Position numbers and translations under genes: made by a program. Shown here one piece after another: positions 43,361 through 51,539 of a DNA stretch of 54,172 nucleotides (positions within the stretch are counted from its first letter, which is position 1; every line of letters starts with the position of its first letter). Source of the DNA: Neolewinella lacunae (GTDB lineage: Bacteria; Bacteroidota; Bacteroidia; Chitinophagales; Saprospiraceae); assembly GCF_014349155.1 (NCBI RefSeq), contig NZ_JACSIT010000090.1:1-54172 (forward strand). The letters are read 5' to 3'. The notes beneath the pieces were generated by a model. The model worked only from the letters and a program-made list of their open reading frames with translations. It was not told where the DNA came from and ran no database searches.

Positions 43361-44161
43361 TCAGCGGATGGCTTTGTCCAGCTTGTTCAGGTACTGGGTG
43401 CTGGTTTCCTTCAGGTAAATGCCCAGGGAAATGGCCGTTTTATCTAAGACGTTGATGGAAAAGAAATCGTAATCCATGTTGTGTTCGCGGCCGCTGCTGA
43501 GCTGCTCTCGCTGCCGGATGATGAGCTCGTACTCCGCCTGCGAGATGTTGTTGACGCCGCCCGCATTGACGTAGTCCCGAATGCGGCGTTCGGTAGCGAC
43601 GAGGCCCTGGGTCAGGATGTTCAGGCTATCGGCAGCGTCGGCCAGGATTTTGCGCTGCAGGTTGATGCCGTCGATGGCCGCCGCCGTTTCCGAGGCCACG
43701 GTCCGCTCCGTCTTTTCGGCGGAGTAGTAGTGCTCATCGACGTCGCGGTTAAACTGCCGCACCGTCAGCAAATGCAATTCGGCCAGGTCGCGCATGGGCA
43801 CGATGATGGCCCGGAATTTCTGTTCCTGAAGAGCATGGTACTGCCGCTCGCCCGCCAGGGTGCCGCGGGCGTGGGGGTCCTCCACCGCAAAAAACACGCG
43901 GCTGAGTTGGCTCGTGACCCGGTGATCCACCACCCGCAGTTCGCTCAGCAGGCGGGAAAAAACCATGGCCCGCTCGTTGAAAGTCGTGATGTTTTGCAGA
44001 ATTTCGTCCAGCGGCTCCGGCCCGGTTTGCGTAAAACGGTCGTCGTCGAGGATGGAAAAGCGGGCCTGGGCGGAGGGGACGTCCGGCTCGGGGTCGGGCT
44101 GCGGCGGCGGTTCCGGCGCGGGCTGCCCCTCGTTGAAGATGTCGTCGTAAGGATTTGGCAT
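43361..44161 (-). CDS. Hypothetical protein with Pro-rich N-terminus
   Basis: 266 residues from the ATG at 44161 (MPNPYDDIFNEG); upstream in-frame sequence is Pro/Lys-rich read-through of intergenic repeats. The first ~40 residues are disordered, with a Pro/Glu-rich run, then long helices follow (LDEILQNITTFNERAMVFSRLL, and Glu/Arg-rich segments). No signal peptide or membrane segment. A TATCTTGC promoter variant ends a few bases upstream. No family recognised; a cytosolic coiled-coil or structural protein is a guess. Confidence 0.65.
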   Translation of the reverse strand: MPNPYDDIFNEGQPAPEPPPQPDPEPDVPSAQARFSILDDDRFTQTGPEPLDEILQNITTFNERAMVFSRLLSELRVVDHRVTSQLSRVFFAVEDPHARGTLAGERQYHALQEQKFRAIIVPMRDLAELHLLTVRQFNRDVDEHYYSAEKTERTVASETAAAIDGINLQRKILADAADSLNILTQGLVATERRIRDYVNAGGVNNISQAEYELIIRQREQLSSGREHNMDYDFFSINVLDKTAISLGIYLKETSTQYLNKLDKAIR

Positions 44162-44914
44162 AGAGGCAAGATAGGGACTTTCCCGAATAATGGGTGGTGG
44201 GATCCTTCGGGGCCTTGGTTTGTTATTGGTCGCTTTTGCTGGTTTTTGGGGTGGGAGTTTTCTAGTCTTAGGAGGGGCTTTTCGCGCGTGGATGAGACCT
44301 CTCCCTCGGCTTATTTCTGGGGCCCCTACCCCAGAAAACGCGTCCACAGGAGAGGGGTGACGCAAAAGTTTGTTTATCAATGTTTTAGGTTAGATTTTTG
44401 AAAGGAGGTAGCTTTTTGCTACCGCTTTCCCGTGATTCATCACTTTCATTAGAATGAGAGACTTTTGAGAGGAAACTCTACCGGCTGATAACCATTCCTT
44501 TAGCGTAAAAAGAACGGTGCTTGGGTCTCCCCTCCCACATGGGACCGGCGTAGCCAGCCGCGTAGCGCACGGGTTGGGGGAGGGGTAAATTGGGAGAAGT
44601 GCCACTCTAGTCTTTTTTTGTTTGAGGAGGGATTTTCAGTAGCAGATGAGACCTCTCCCTCGGTCCCTCTCCATAGGAGAGGGATGACCCACTCTAGTCT
44701 TTTTTAGTTTTTTAAGTAGTGTTTTTTAGTCGATGAGGGTCAGCCAAGGGGAGCATTTATCGCTAAAACCAACGGAAATTCTATGAAGCAATGCCTCTGT
44801 AAAAGTCAAATCTCTTGGAATGATCCGCCAACCTCTTAGCTCCCCTCCCACATGGGGAGGGGTTGGGGGAGGGGTAAAATGGGAAGTGATAACCCTCTCT
44901 GGTAGTCTCCCCCC
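44162..44914. repeat. Intergenic tract of dispersed low-value repeats
   Basis: 753 bp without a credible gene. It holds two copies of a CCTCTCCCTCGG...GGAGAGGG palindromic unit (from 44294 and 44648-44690; a third copy is inside the small element near 47.7 kb), two copies of CCCCTCCCACATGGG followed by GGGTTGGGGGAGGGGTAAA (44530s and 44842-), and CTAGTCTTTTTT twice. These look like decayed intergenic repeats; the palindromic unit could work as a terminator for either flanking minus-strand gene. Confidence 0.6.
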
Positions 44915-47341
44915 CTACTCCACCTCCAAAGTCTCCTGCACCAGCGCGACGATGTCCCGCAAGTGGTTGCGGACCATCCCGGAGCCGTAGCGGGCCGTGG
45001 CGGCGTTGGCCGCAGCCTGGATGTTGAGCAACTCCGCCCGGACGGCGGCGCTGACGTCGGTGCGCTTGGCCGCGTCCTCCTTGAGCAACTGGGCCAGGCG
45101 CATGACGTGCGAACGCTGGAGGTTGCGCCGGAAAGCATCAATGTCTTTGCCCGGGGTCAACTCCGACCAAATCCCGCGGCGGACATCCCCCAGCATTTCC
45201 GTCAGGGGGTAGGCCACGGTACGGCCGTACAGCGCTTCCTGCTCGATGAGGCGCGTCAGGCGGTCCATGCGCAACAGGTTGTTGAGTTGCCGCTCCTGCA
45301 GGCTCCGGATTTCGGTGACGACGCCGGAGGGACCGATGTTGCGGGTCACTTCGTCCTGCAACAGCCACTCCGGCGTGGTGAAGAAGTGCTGGTTGAGGAA
45401 GGCAACGGATTTTTTCTGCTCCGCGCGGTCGGTTGGCGTGTAGGTGTAGCCTGCTTCGTCGGTCGTTTTGAGTTTTTCGTAGACGCCGCCGACGTTGGTT
45501 GTGACGTGGCCAGCGAAGCGGGACCACACGCCAAGGAGTTCTCTGTAAAGTTCTTCCAGGTCGCTGTAGTCTTCGCCGGCCGTGGCCGTCCACTTGGCCA
45601 GGTTGGGGGCCACGATTTTGAGGTTGGCCAGGGCGTAGGTGCTGGCCTTGATGGGGTCATCGCCGACGCTTTCGGTTTGGGAGCTCGGGTCGAAACTATT
45701 CGTACCGCCGAAGAGGTAAACGGGGTCGCCGTTTTTCTCCCGGACCCAGGCGTTGAGGGTGGCTTTTTCGGCGGCGGGGCTGCTGGCGTCGGGGATCACG
45801 CGGTAGCCCCAGTTGATGGCGTAGATGTCGTAGGGGCCCAGCATCCGCACCCAGCGCACGCCCGTATCGCCCGGCTGGGCGACGTAGTTGTAGCGGGTAT
45901 AATCCATGATCGTAGTGGCCAGGCCCCACTTTTGGGTAAAGCTTGCCGAGCGGAGGGAATCCACCGGGTAAGCGTAGCTGGCCTTCATGTTGTGGGGCAA
46001 GCCCAGGGCGTGGCCGATTTCGTGGGAAATCACGCGGCGCATCATCTCGCCGATCTCTTCGTCGGGGGTGTTGAGGGTGCGGGCGGAGGGGTTGGCCGCA
46101 CCGGTTTCCAGCAGGTAGCGGTTGCGGTAGCTGCGCAGGTGGTTGTGGTACCAGATGATGTCGCTTTCGATGATTTCTCCGGAGCGGGGGTCGCTCACGC
46201 TGGGCCCGACGGCGTTACGGGTTTCGCTGGCGACGTAGCGGACGGTGGAGAAGCGGGCGTCTTCGGGGCTCCAGTCGGGGTCTTCCTCGGGCGTCGGGGC
46301 GTCTTTGGCGATGATGGCGTTCTTAAAGCCAGCGGCCTTGAAGGCCTCCTGCCAGTCTTCGATGCCCTGGCGGAAGTAGGGGCGGAATTTCTCCGGCGTA
46401 GCGGGGTCGAGGTAGTAAACGATGGGTTTTACAGGCTCCACCAGTTCCCCCCGCGCGTAGGCGGCGGGGTCTTTGGGTTCCAGGCGCCAGCGGCGGAGGT
46501 AAGTTTTTTGGTCGGCCTTCAGCGCCTCGCTGCCGTAGTCGATCTGTCGGATGGTGAACCAGCCCACGCGGGGGTCGTGCAGGCGGGGTTGCATCGGCGT
46601 TTCGGGCAGGAGGTAAAGGGATTGGGCCATCTGCAAACTGATGGTGCCGGTGCGGGAATTGGACGGCGGCTCGGTCGCCACGAAGGTCATATCGTGGCGC
46701 ACCTCCACGTTCTCGGGATAGCTGGCCATGCGGCTGATGAAGGAGCGGGCTTTATCGAGGTTGCGCACTTTATAAGTGGTCCGTACCTGGTTCGAAAGAC
46801 CGCTGATGGCGGGCACGTCGGTAGTGAACAGCTCCGAAACTTCGATCACCGCGGCGGTGGAATCGGGGTTGAAGGCCTCGATTTTGAAGGCCATGATCAG
46901 CGGGGCGTAGTTGTTGTCCTGCACCGAAAGGAAGATGGGCAGCTCCGCGTCGGCAACGTTGCTGTAGGAGATGGATTTGAGGTGAATGGCGTTGTTCATC
47001 CGCGACCAATGCACCAGCTGCTCGTTCGTTTTGGAGCCGGCGTTGACGTAGCCGCCGCCCAGGTTGGCCGGAATTTTGGCGATGCGGCTCACCAGCAGCA
47101 TATCGCGGTCCAGGCGGCTGAACGGTACCTCGAAGTAGTATTTTTCGCCCACCAGGTGGGTTTTGAAAAGGCCCTCGGTGGTGACGGCGTCTTTGGTGAT
47201 CACCTTGTCGTAGTCCTTAAAAGGCGATTTCTTTTTCTCCTCCTTCGCCTCCGTTTTGGCTGTGTCGGGGGCGGGCGTTTCCTGCGCGCGCAAGGGAAAA
47301 ACGAGGGCCAGGAGCAGGAGGCTGAGCAAGTATTTGGTCAT
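44915..47341 (-). CDS. Large zinc-dependent metalloprotease (metzincin-like, DUF5117/5118 type)
   Basis: 808 residues with a signal peptide (SLLLLALVFPLRAQ). Zinc motif RVISHEIGHALGLPHNMKAS (~440-455; HExxHxxGxxH) followed by a Met-turn-like TIMDYTRYNYVAQPGD, as in metzincins. N-terminal ~300 residues and the C-terminal helical part match the Bacteroidota family of exported zinc metalloproteases that carry DUF5117/DUF5118 modules. No sorting tail, so it is probably periplasmic or outer-membrane associated rather than T9SS-secreted. Its promoter region holds copy 8 of the 18-bp motif. The plus-strand 804-codon frame over it is a shadow. Confidence 0.88.
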   Translation of the reverse strand: MTKYLLSLLLLALVFPLRAQETPAPDTAKTEAKEEKKKSPFKDYDKVITKDAVTTEGLFKTHLVGEKYYFEVPFSRLDRDMLLVSRIAKIPANLGGGYVNAGSKTNEQLVHWSRMNNAIHLKSISYSNVADAELPIFLSVQDNNYAPLIMAFKIEAFNPDSTAAVIEVSELFTTDVPAISGLSNQVRTTYKVRNLDKARSFISRMASYPENVEVRHDMTFVATEPPSNSRTGTISLQMAQSLYLLPETPMQPRLHDPRVGWFTIRQIDYGSEALKADQKTYLRRWRLEPKDPAAYARGELVEPVKPIVYYLDPATPEKFRPYFRQGIEDWQEAFKAAGFKNAIIAKDAPTPEEDPDWSPEDARFSTVRYVASETRNAVGPSVSDPRSGEIIESDIIWYHNHLRSYRNRYLLETGAANPSARTLNTPDEEIGEMMRRVISHEIGHALGLPHNMKASYAYPVDSLRSASFTQKWGLATTIMDYTRYNYVAQPGDTGVRWVRMLGPYDIYAINWGYRVIPDASSPAAEKATLNAWVREKNGDPVYLFGGTNSFDPSSQTESVGDDPIKASTYALANLKIVAPNLAKWTATAGEDYSDLEELYRELLGVWSRFAGHVTTNVGGVYEKLKTTDEAGYTYTPTDRAEQKKSVAFLNQHFFTTPEWLLQDEVTRNIGPSGVVTEIRSLQERQLNNLLRMDRLTRLIEQEALYGRTVAYPLTEMLGDVRRGIWSELTPGKDIDAFRRNLQRSHVMRLAQLLKEDAAKRTDVSAAVRAELLNIQAAANAATARYGSGMVRNHLRDIVALVQETLEVE

Positions 47342-47409
47342 GTGAGTACGGGGTTAGGCGGGCAAGATAAGTGCTGAGGTCTAAAATGGCCTGTAAGGTA
47401 GATGAAACT

Positions 47410-47427
47410 GGGCGCGGCCGCAGGTGC
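47410..47427 (+). repeat. Dispersed 18-bp motif, copy 8
   Basis: Exact match to the consensus, 69 bp upstream of the metalloprotease start. Confidence 0.85.
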
Positions 47428-47594
47428 AGAGGGAAGTCGTTGGAGTGCAATGGATGGCTTGACTGAGCGCCAGGCGTGGAGACTAATTTTTCTAAGCTCG
47501 ACTTTTAGGCCTTTCTTTCCTGCTGAGGATAGTCATTCCTTGAGGTATCAAGTGTTGGCTTCAAAAGTTTCAACCTCGGTCCTTTTAAGAGAGG

Positions 47595-48110
47595 CTGATA
47601 ATTTATACTGCCTGGCTTGCTGGGGGTTCTGGTAAGCAACGACTTTTAAAAGTAGGCTGTTCCGTTTGAATATGATTGTACGTTACTCTTTTTGCCCTCT
47701 CCCTCGGTTCCTCTCCAACGGAGAGGGATGACCCAAGCACCATTCTTTTTAAGTTACACTAAGCATTTTTGAGGCTCTAAGCTCGTCTCGACATTCTTGA
47801 AAGAGAAGCTAAAATTGGTAGTGACAAAAAGTAAGCAAAGGGAACAGCCTACTTTTAAAAGATGCCCATCCGGACGCCCGCAGGTTACCCGCCACAAAGT
47901 ACCCCCGTTCGCTTGAGTTGGCAAGTGGGCGGGCAACGCTACGGGGTCCTGGCTACTCCATCAACCCATAAACACTTTACTATCAATGATTTAGGTAGGA
48001 CCCCGTAGCGTCTTGTCATTCTCTGGAGCTTAGCGGAAGAGGATGACAAGACCTGCGGGCGTCCGGTCTGTGCATCACCCTAGACTTCCCCTTGAAAATC
48101 TCATTCCCCT
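47595..48110. repeat. Structured repeat, copy A (left of prfA)
   Basis: Shares its whole length with copy B right of prfA, except for a ~209-bp insertion at 47653-47861. The core (47870-48066) is closed by a perfect 16-bp stem CCGGACGCCCGCAGGT/ACCTGCGGGCGTCCGG and contains a CGCTACGGGGTCCT hairpin (47937-47950 with 47997-48010, 14 bp perfect), a TCTTGTCATTCTCT hairpin (48011-48024 with 48038-48051) and a shorter GC-rich arm. No ORF. Confidence 0.85.
47643..47861. mobile_element. ~200-bp MITE inserted in repeat copy A
   Basis: CTTTTAAAAG occurs on both sides (47643-47652 and 47852-47861), while copy B has a single similar CTTTTTAAAAG at that point. Directly inside are inverted repeats TAGGCTGTTCC (47653-47663) and GGAACAGCCTA (47841-47851). 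The reading is a 199-bp element with 11-bp terminal repeats and a 10-bp duplicated target. The interior is partly palindromic and contains one CCTCTCCC...GGAGAGGG unit; no ORF. Confidence 0.7.
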
Positions 48111-48184
48111 TAAATCGAATATACCTGGATACAGGGGAGTTTAGCTGGCCTTCGCCCTACCCTGCTCCTTCCCCCCTGAACCTT

Positions 48185-48202
48185 GCACCTGCGTCAGCGC
48201 CC
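48185..48202 (-). repeat. Dispersed 18-bp motif, copy 9
   Basis: GCACCTGCGTCAGCGCCC, two mismatches to the consensus, 104 bp before the prfA start. Confidence 0.6.
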
Positions 48203-48252
48203 AAAAAAGAAAGGAGCGGGGCCGCTAAAAAACATTCATCCGGCAGGCCCTG

Positions 48253-48280
48253 TTTGCTCCCGCTAGAGGCCTTATCTTTG
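48253..48280 (+). promoter_or_regulatory. prfA promoter
   Basis: TTTG at 48253-48256 and TATCTTTG at 48273-48280 with a 16-bp spacer, 25 bp before the TTG start. Confidence 0.65.
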
Positions 48281-48305
48281 CGCCCGCCCCAAAATTTCCC
48301 ATCCC

Positions 48306-49376
48306 TTGCTGCAGCAGCTCGAAGCCATCTACCACCGTTTCAAGAACCTGGAGGAACAACTCTCGGACCCGGAAATTATTACCAACCCCGACCGCTTCAC
48401 CAAGGTCAACAAAGACTACGGTAAACTCCGCCCCCTGGCCGATACCTACCTGGAGTACAAAGACCTGCTCGATAACCTGCAATCCAGCGAAGCGATGCGC
48501 AAGGACCCCGACCCCGAAATGCGGGAAATGGCCCAGCAGGAATACGAGGACCTGCGCGATAAAAAGGCCGAAATGGACGAGCGGATCAAGTTCATGCTCA
48601 TCCCCAAAGACCCGGAAGACGAACGCGACATCATCATGGAAATCCGCGCCGGAACGGGCGGTGACGAGGCCGCCATTTTTGCCGGCGACCTCTTCGACAT
48701 GTACAAGCGCTACTGCGAAGGCCAGGGCTGGAAAATCGAGATCATCGACGAAAACGAAGGCACCGCCGGCGGCTATTCCAAGCTGGTTTTTGAAGTCCAC
48801 GGCGACGACGTCTACTCCCACCTCAAGTTCGAGTCGGGCGCCCACCGCGTACAACGCGTGCCCAAAACCGAGAGCCAGGGCCGCGTCCATACCTCCGCCG
48901 CCACCGTCGCCGTCCTGGCCAAAATGGAAGAGGAAGACATCAACATCAACCGCGCCGATCTGAAGATCGACACCTTCCGCGCCTCCGGAGCGGGTGGGCA
49001 GCACGTCAACAAGACCGAATCGGCCATCCGCATCACCCACCTTCCCACGGGCATCATCAGCGAGAGCCAGGACGGGCGCAGCCAGCACAAGAACAAGGAA
49101 ATTGCCATGGCCCAGCTCTACCGCCGCATCAAAGAAGCCGCCGATTCCGCCGCCGCCAGCGAGATGGCCTCCACCCGGAAGTCACTGGTAGGCTCCGGAG
49201 ACCGCTCCGAGAAAATCCGCACCTACAACTACCCCCAGAACCGGGTGACCGACCACCGCATCAACCTTACCTTGCATTCGCTGGATAAGATCGTTGCCGG
49301 AGGACTAGACCCGATTATCGAAGGCCTGCAGGTGGCGGAGAATGCCAGTAAGTTGAAGGAGGGGGAAGTGGGGTAA
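48306..49376 (+). CDS. prfA: Peptide chain release factor 1
   Basis: 356 residues. Start is TTG at 48306 (no ATG is available at the conserved N-terminus [20 protein letters not shown]). GGQ motif in [16 protein letters not shown] (~235) triggers peptidyl-tRNA hydrolysis; codon-recognition region is [20 protein letters not shown] (~185-200), with PKT at the RF1 PxT position, so UAA/UAG specificity is expected. Flanked on both sides by direct copies of a structured ~300-bp repeat; copy B starts 1 bp after the stop codon. Has its own promoter; no prmC next to it. Confidence 0.95.
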   Translation: MLQQLEAIYHRFKNLEEQLSDPEIITNPDRFTKVNKDYGKLRPLADTYLEYKDLLDNLQSSEAMRKDPDPEMREMAQQEYEDLRDKKAEMDERIKFMLIPKDPEDERDIIMEIRAGTGGDEAAIFAGDLFDMYKRYCEGQGWKIEIIDENEGTAGGYSKLVFEVHGDDVYSHLKFESGAHRVQRVPKTESQGRVHTSAATVAVLAKMEEEDININRADLKIDTFRASGAGGQHVNKTESAIRITHLPTGIISESQDGRSQHKNKEIAMAQLYRRIKEAADSAAASEMASTRKSLVGSGDRSEKIRTYNYPQNRVTDHRINLTLHSLDKIVAGGLDPIIEGLQVAENASKLKEGEVG

Positions 49377-49377
49377 G

Positions 49378-49690
49378 GTGATAATTTATAATGCCTGGCG
49401 TGCTGAGGGTTCTGTTGGGCAACGCTTTTTAAAAGAGGCCAATCCGGACGCCCGCAGGTCCCCCGCCGTAATGTTTCGAGGTGCACCTAAATTGGCTCGT
49501 GGGCGCGGGACGCTACGGGGACCTAGCAACTCAACAAACTAATAATTCATTCACTATCAATTATTTATACAGGACCCCGTAGCGTCATTTCATTCTCTTG
49601 CGCTACGCTACAGAGAATGAAATGACCTGCGGGCGTCCGGTCTGTTCATCCCCCAAGACTCGCCCTTGAAAATCTTATCCCTTTTGAACC
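49378..49690. repeat. Structured repeat, copy B (right of prfA)
   Basis: Uninterrupted copy of the element left of prfA, beginning right after the stop codon. Outer stem 49444-49459 with 49625-49640 (16 bp, identical to copy A); hairpin CGCTACGGGGACCT 49511-49524 with 49571-49584 (one mismatch); hairpin TCATTTCATTCTCT 49585-49598 with 49612-49625 (14 bp perfect). Stem 4 differs from copy A at two positions on each strand, and both pairs are restored. Nothing else is visible up to 49803. Confidence 0.85.
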
Positions 49691-49803
49691 GGAGGCAAAC
49701 CATTGATGCGGTCAAAAAGGGCTAAAGTCAAATTAAGTACATCAAGATAAACCCCAACAAAGCATTCCATCGTCCGAGTATTCATTTTCACCTGTTTTCA
49801 ATT

Positions 49804-50478
49804 TCATTCCTCAAAATAGGGCTCCGACTTGACGAATGCATCACCCGTCCACTTAAAAGCAATGACTTCGCCAAGTAAATATTTATTATCCCTAAGCGGT
49901 CCCGAAAGAAGGTAATTTACCAACCTAAAGATGATGCCATTTTCAGCTTCATGAAATAAGCTGCAGTAAATATCCGCATTTGCCTCAAAATCCCTTGCCA
50001 CTGAATCAGGTGTACCCGCGGTAAAAAAGTCCTTAAACCCAACACTTAAAGAAGCAGCTGCCACCTTGTCAATAGTCAAATTTTTCGTTTTGGGCTTGTA
50101 GTCAAAGACCAGTAGGTCGTTCTGATTGACGGTGGAATTGGCACCAGTGAAGTGGGAATAGACTACTTTAAAATTCCCATCAGATTTTTTAAAAAGACTA
50201 ATTTCATCCACCGCGTAGGCGCGCTGCCCGCTTTCGTATCCGAAGTCTATTCTCGCCTGCCCCTTTATCGAATCCAGCGTCAAGCTATAATATTCAATAT
50301 GATCCGCATCACTCGTATCCGGATAATGCCTTTGGTGGAGCAGGATGCTGTCCTTTAGCTGGGCATCAACACCTTCAATTTTAATCTGCTGAACGACATC
50401 ACAGATGACGCAGGGAGGCTGGGCTGGAGCGCAGGATTGACACAGCAGGAAAAAGCATATTATGGGGAATATTTTCAT
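49804..50478 (-). CDS. Hypothetical lipoprotein
   Basis: 224 residues from the ATG at 50478, giving MKIFPIICFFLLCQSC with lipobox CQSC (Cys ~16); the in-frame ATG at 50511 would bury the signal. The mature part begins with CVICDVV, then beta-rich sequence typical of small outer-membrane lipoproteins (SLTLDSIKGQARIDFGYESG, VVYSHFTGANSTVNQNDLLVF). No family recognised. It starts the AT-rich accessory tract and lies just downstream of an attC-like half site, so it could be the last cassette gene. Confidence 0.65.
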   Translation of the reverse strand: MKIFPIICFFLLCQSCAPAQPPCVICDVVQQIKIEGVDAQLKDSILLHQRHYPDTSDADHIEYYSLTLDSIKGQARIDFGYESGQRAYAVDEISLFKKSDGNFKVVYSHFTGANSTVNQNDLLVFDYKPKTKNLTIDKVAAASLSVGFKDFFTAGTPDSVARDFEANADIYCSLFHEAENGIIFRLVNYLLSGPLRDNKYLLGEVIAFKWTGDAFVKSEPYFEE

Positions 50479-50546
50479 GGGTGATTGAGCCTGTCTTTTG
50501 CCGTTCTCCATTTGGCAATGGTGGAATGCCTAGGGTGTGGGGTGGA

Positions 50547-50564
50547 GGGTAGACGTTGTTAGGG
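50547..50564 (-). other. attC-like half site b
   Basis: Minus strand reads CCCTAACAACGTCTACCC, matching the first half of the full site at 52938-53005 (TCTAACAACGGCTATAC), then diverges into the upstream region of the lipoprotein gene. Confidence 0.45.
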
Positions 50565-50734
50565 AGTGATTGAATTTATACCTTCCCATCTTCCCATCCA
50601 AATTTTTCGGATCAAAACTATGGCCAATTACGCTTTGGTGGCTTACTTATCCGGCTGAAAGCTGATGGGGCTTGGGGGAGATTTGGGTAGCTGTTTGTGA
50701 CGAAGCTTGTTCCTTACGATTGAGGGGGCTGGTG
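50565..50734. repeat. ORF-less cassette spacer, copy 1
   Basis: 170 bp closely resembling 52323-52493: shared blocks include ATCAAAACTATGGCCAAT (CTC in the other copy), GGCTTACTTATCCGGCTGAA and CTTACGATTGAG. No ORF. Bounded by attC-like sites on both sides, as a non-coding gene cassette would be. Confidence 0.7.
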
Positions 50735-50804
50735 GCTAGCGGTCTCGTATATGCGGCGTGACCAGCTTTTGCTGGACATGACCGTCATATACAATGTTAT
50801 CATC
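50735..50804 (-). other. attC-like site 3
   Basis: Minus strand: GATAAC, then GTATATGACGG...GTCCAGC, loop, GCTGG...CGCATATAC, then GCTAGC. An imperfect long hairpin bounded by degenerate RYYYAAC/GTTRRRY-like ends, 11 bp after the stop of the gene it follows, as in cassettes. Confidence 0.5.
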
Positions 50805-50815
50805 TGGCTTCTTTT

Positions 50816-51490
50816 TTATTCAACAATTATTTTTCCAGTCATATATATTGAACTCCAAGTAGCAAATTGTATTTCCATATTTTGAAGTTTATACGATTCA
50901 TCAAGTTCATAGTCTATCCGCAATCTATCTGAACCCAATGTCAAATTTTCTCGCCATTGTTCCATAATAAATTGAATTACCGTCGCAAAAGTATTTTCCT
51001 TTTTCTTCAATTTGATAGTCAGTAATTGTTTCGGATTTTTGGATTCCATTATTTCCAATCCTTTAAACATTTTTTCATTATCTAAAAAATGGTTAAAATC
51101 TACTTTAAACCCCAAAATGTTATCTCCGAAATATGGTTTCATATTTTTGGCAGTAGTATTTTGAAATTTATCCAAATCCCACAATTCGAATTTTTGATTG
51201 ATTATTTTACTTACTTTTCCTATTGCAACAACTCTACTTCCTTCTCGAATTTTGACTTCTTTCCCAATTTCAAATTTGCCAAAGTGGATTTCTCTACTTG
51301 CTGTTAATAATTCAAGTTCGACTTCTTCTCCTGGTTTTGCTTCGTTTTTATCTACGATTTCATAGGTAGCGTCCCAATCTGAGTTGTTGTAATAAAATTG
51401 ACCTCGATAACCATTGAAAAAAGGTGTTTTTCGACCTCCTTCATTTTCTGTTAGAACTTTCACCTTAATGATTAAATCGGGGTTTTTCAT
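50816..51490 (-). CDS. EF-Tu C-domain-like protein
   Basis: 224 residues from the ATG at 51490; the longer open frame upstream overlaps the recombinase gene in another frame and is not homologous. Residues ~1-95 resemble the C-terminal beta-barrel domain of EF-Tu: a VKVKVLTENEGGRKTP opening, FFNGYRGQFYY, a PGEEVELELL strand and EIHFGKFEIGKEVKIREGSRVVAIGKVSKI. No G domain is present, so it cannot be a GTPase. The remaining ~130 residues are unrecognised and end in a strand-rich WSSIYMTGKIIVE. AT-rich relative to the core genome. Followed at once by attC-like site 3; function unknown, and tRNA binding is only an analogy. Confidence 0.65.
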   Translation of the reverse strand: MKNPDLIIKVKVLTENEGGRKTPFFNGYRGQFYYNNSDWDATYEIVDKNEAKPGEEVELELLTASREIHFGKFEIGKEVKIREGSRVVAIGKVSKIINQKFELWDLDKFQNTTAKNMKPYFGDNILGFKVDFNHFLDNEKMFKGLEIMESKNPKQLLTIKLKKKENTFATVIQFIMEQWRENLTLGSDRLRIDYELDESYKLQNMEIQFATWSSIYMTGKIIVE

Positions 51491-51539
51491 TTTTTTCTGC
51501 TTGATGATAACTACCTTATACCCGCAACTATCCTGTATC

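Noticed and set aside
44963..47377. 804-codon plus-strand frame over the metalloprotease gene
   Set aside because: Val/Gly/His-rich composition and no domain signal; it mirrors codon bias of the real minus-strand gene, which has a zinc motif and signal peptide.
47402..47635. 77-codon plus-strand frame in the gap before prfA
   Set aside because: No homology, overlaps the 18-bp motif and the repeat; composition like intergenic DNA.
48306..49376. PKT instead of PAT/PVT in RF1 as a sign of altered stop-codon recognition
   Set aside because: The middle residue of the PxT motif varies naturally; Pro and Thr are kept, so no recoding is suggested.
49378..49690. Repeat B as an intrinsic terminator of prfA
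   Set aside because: Stem sizes and the branched layout far exceed a terminator, there is no T-run, and an equal copy lies upstream of prfA.
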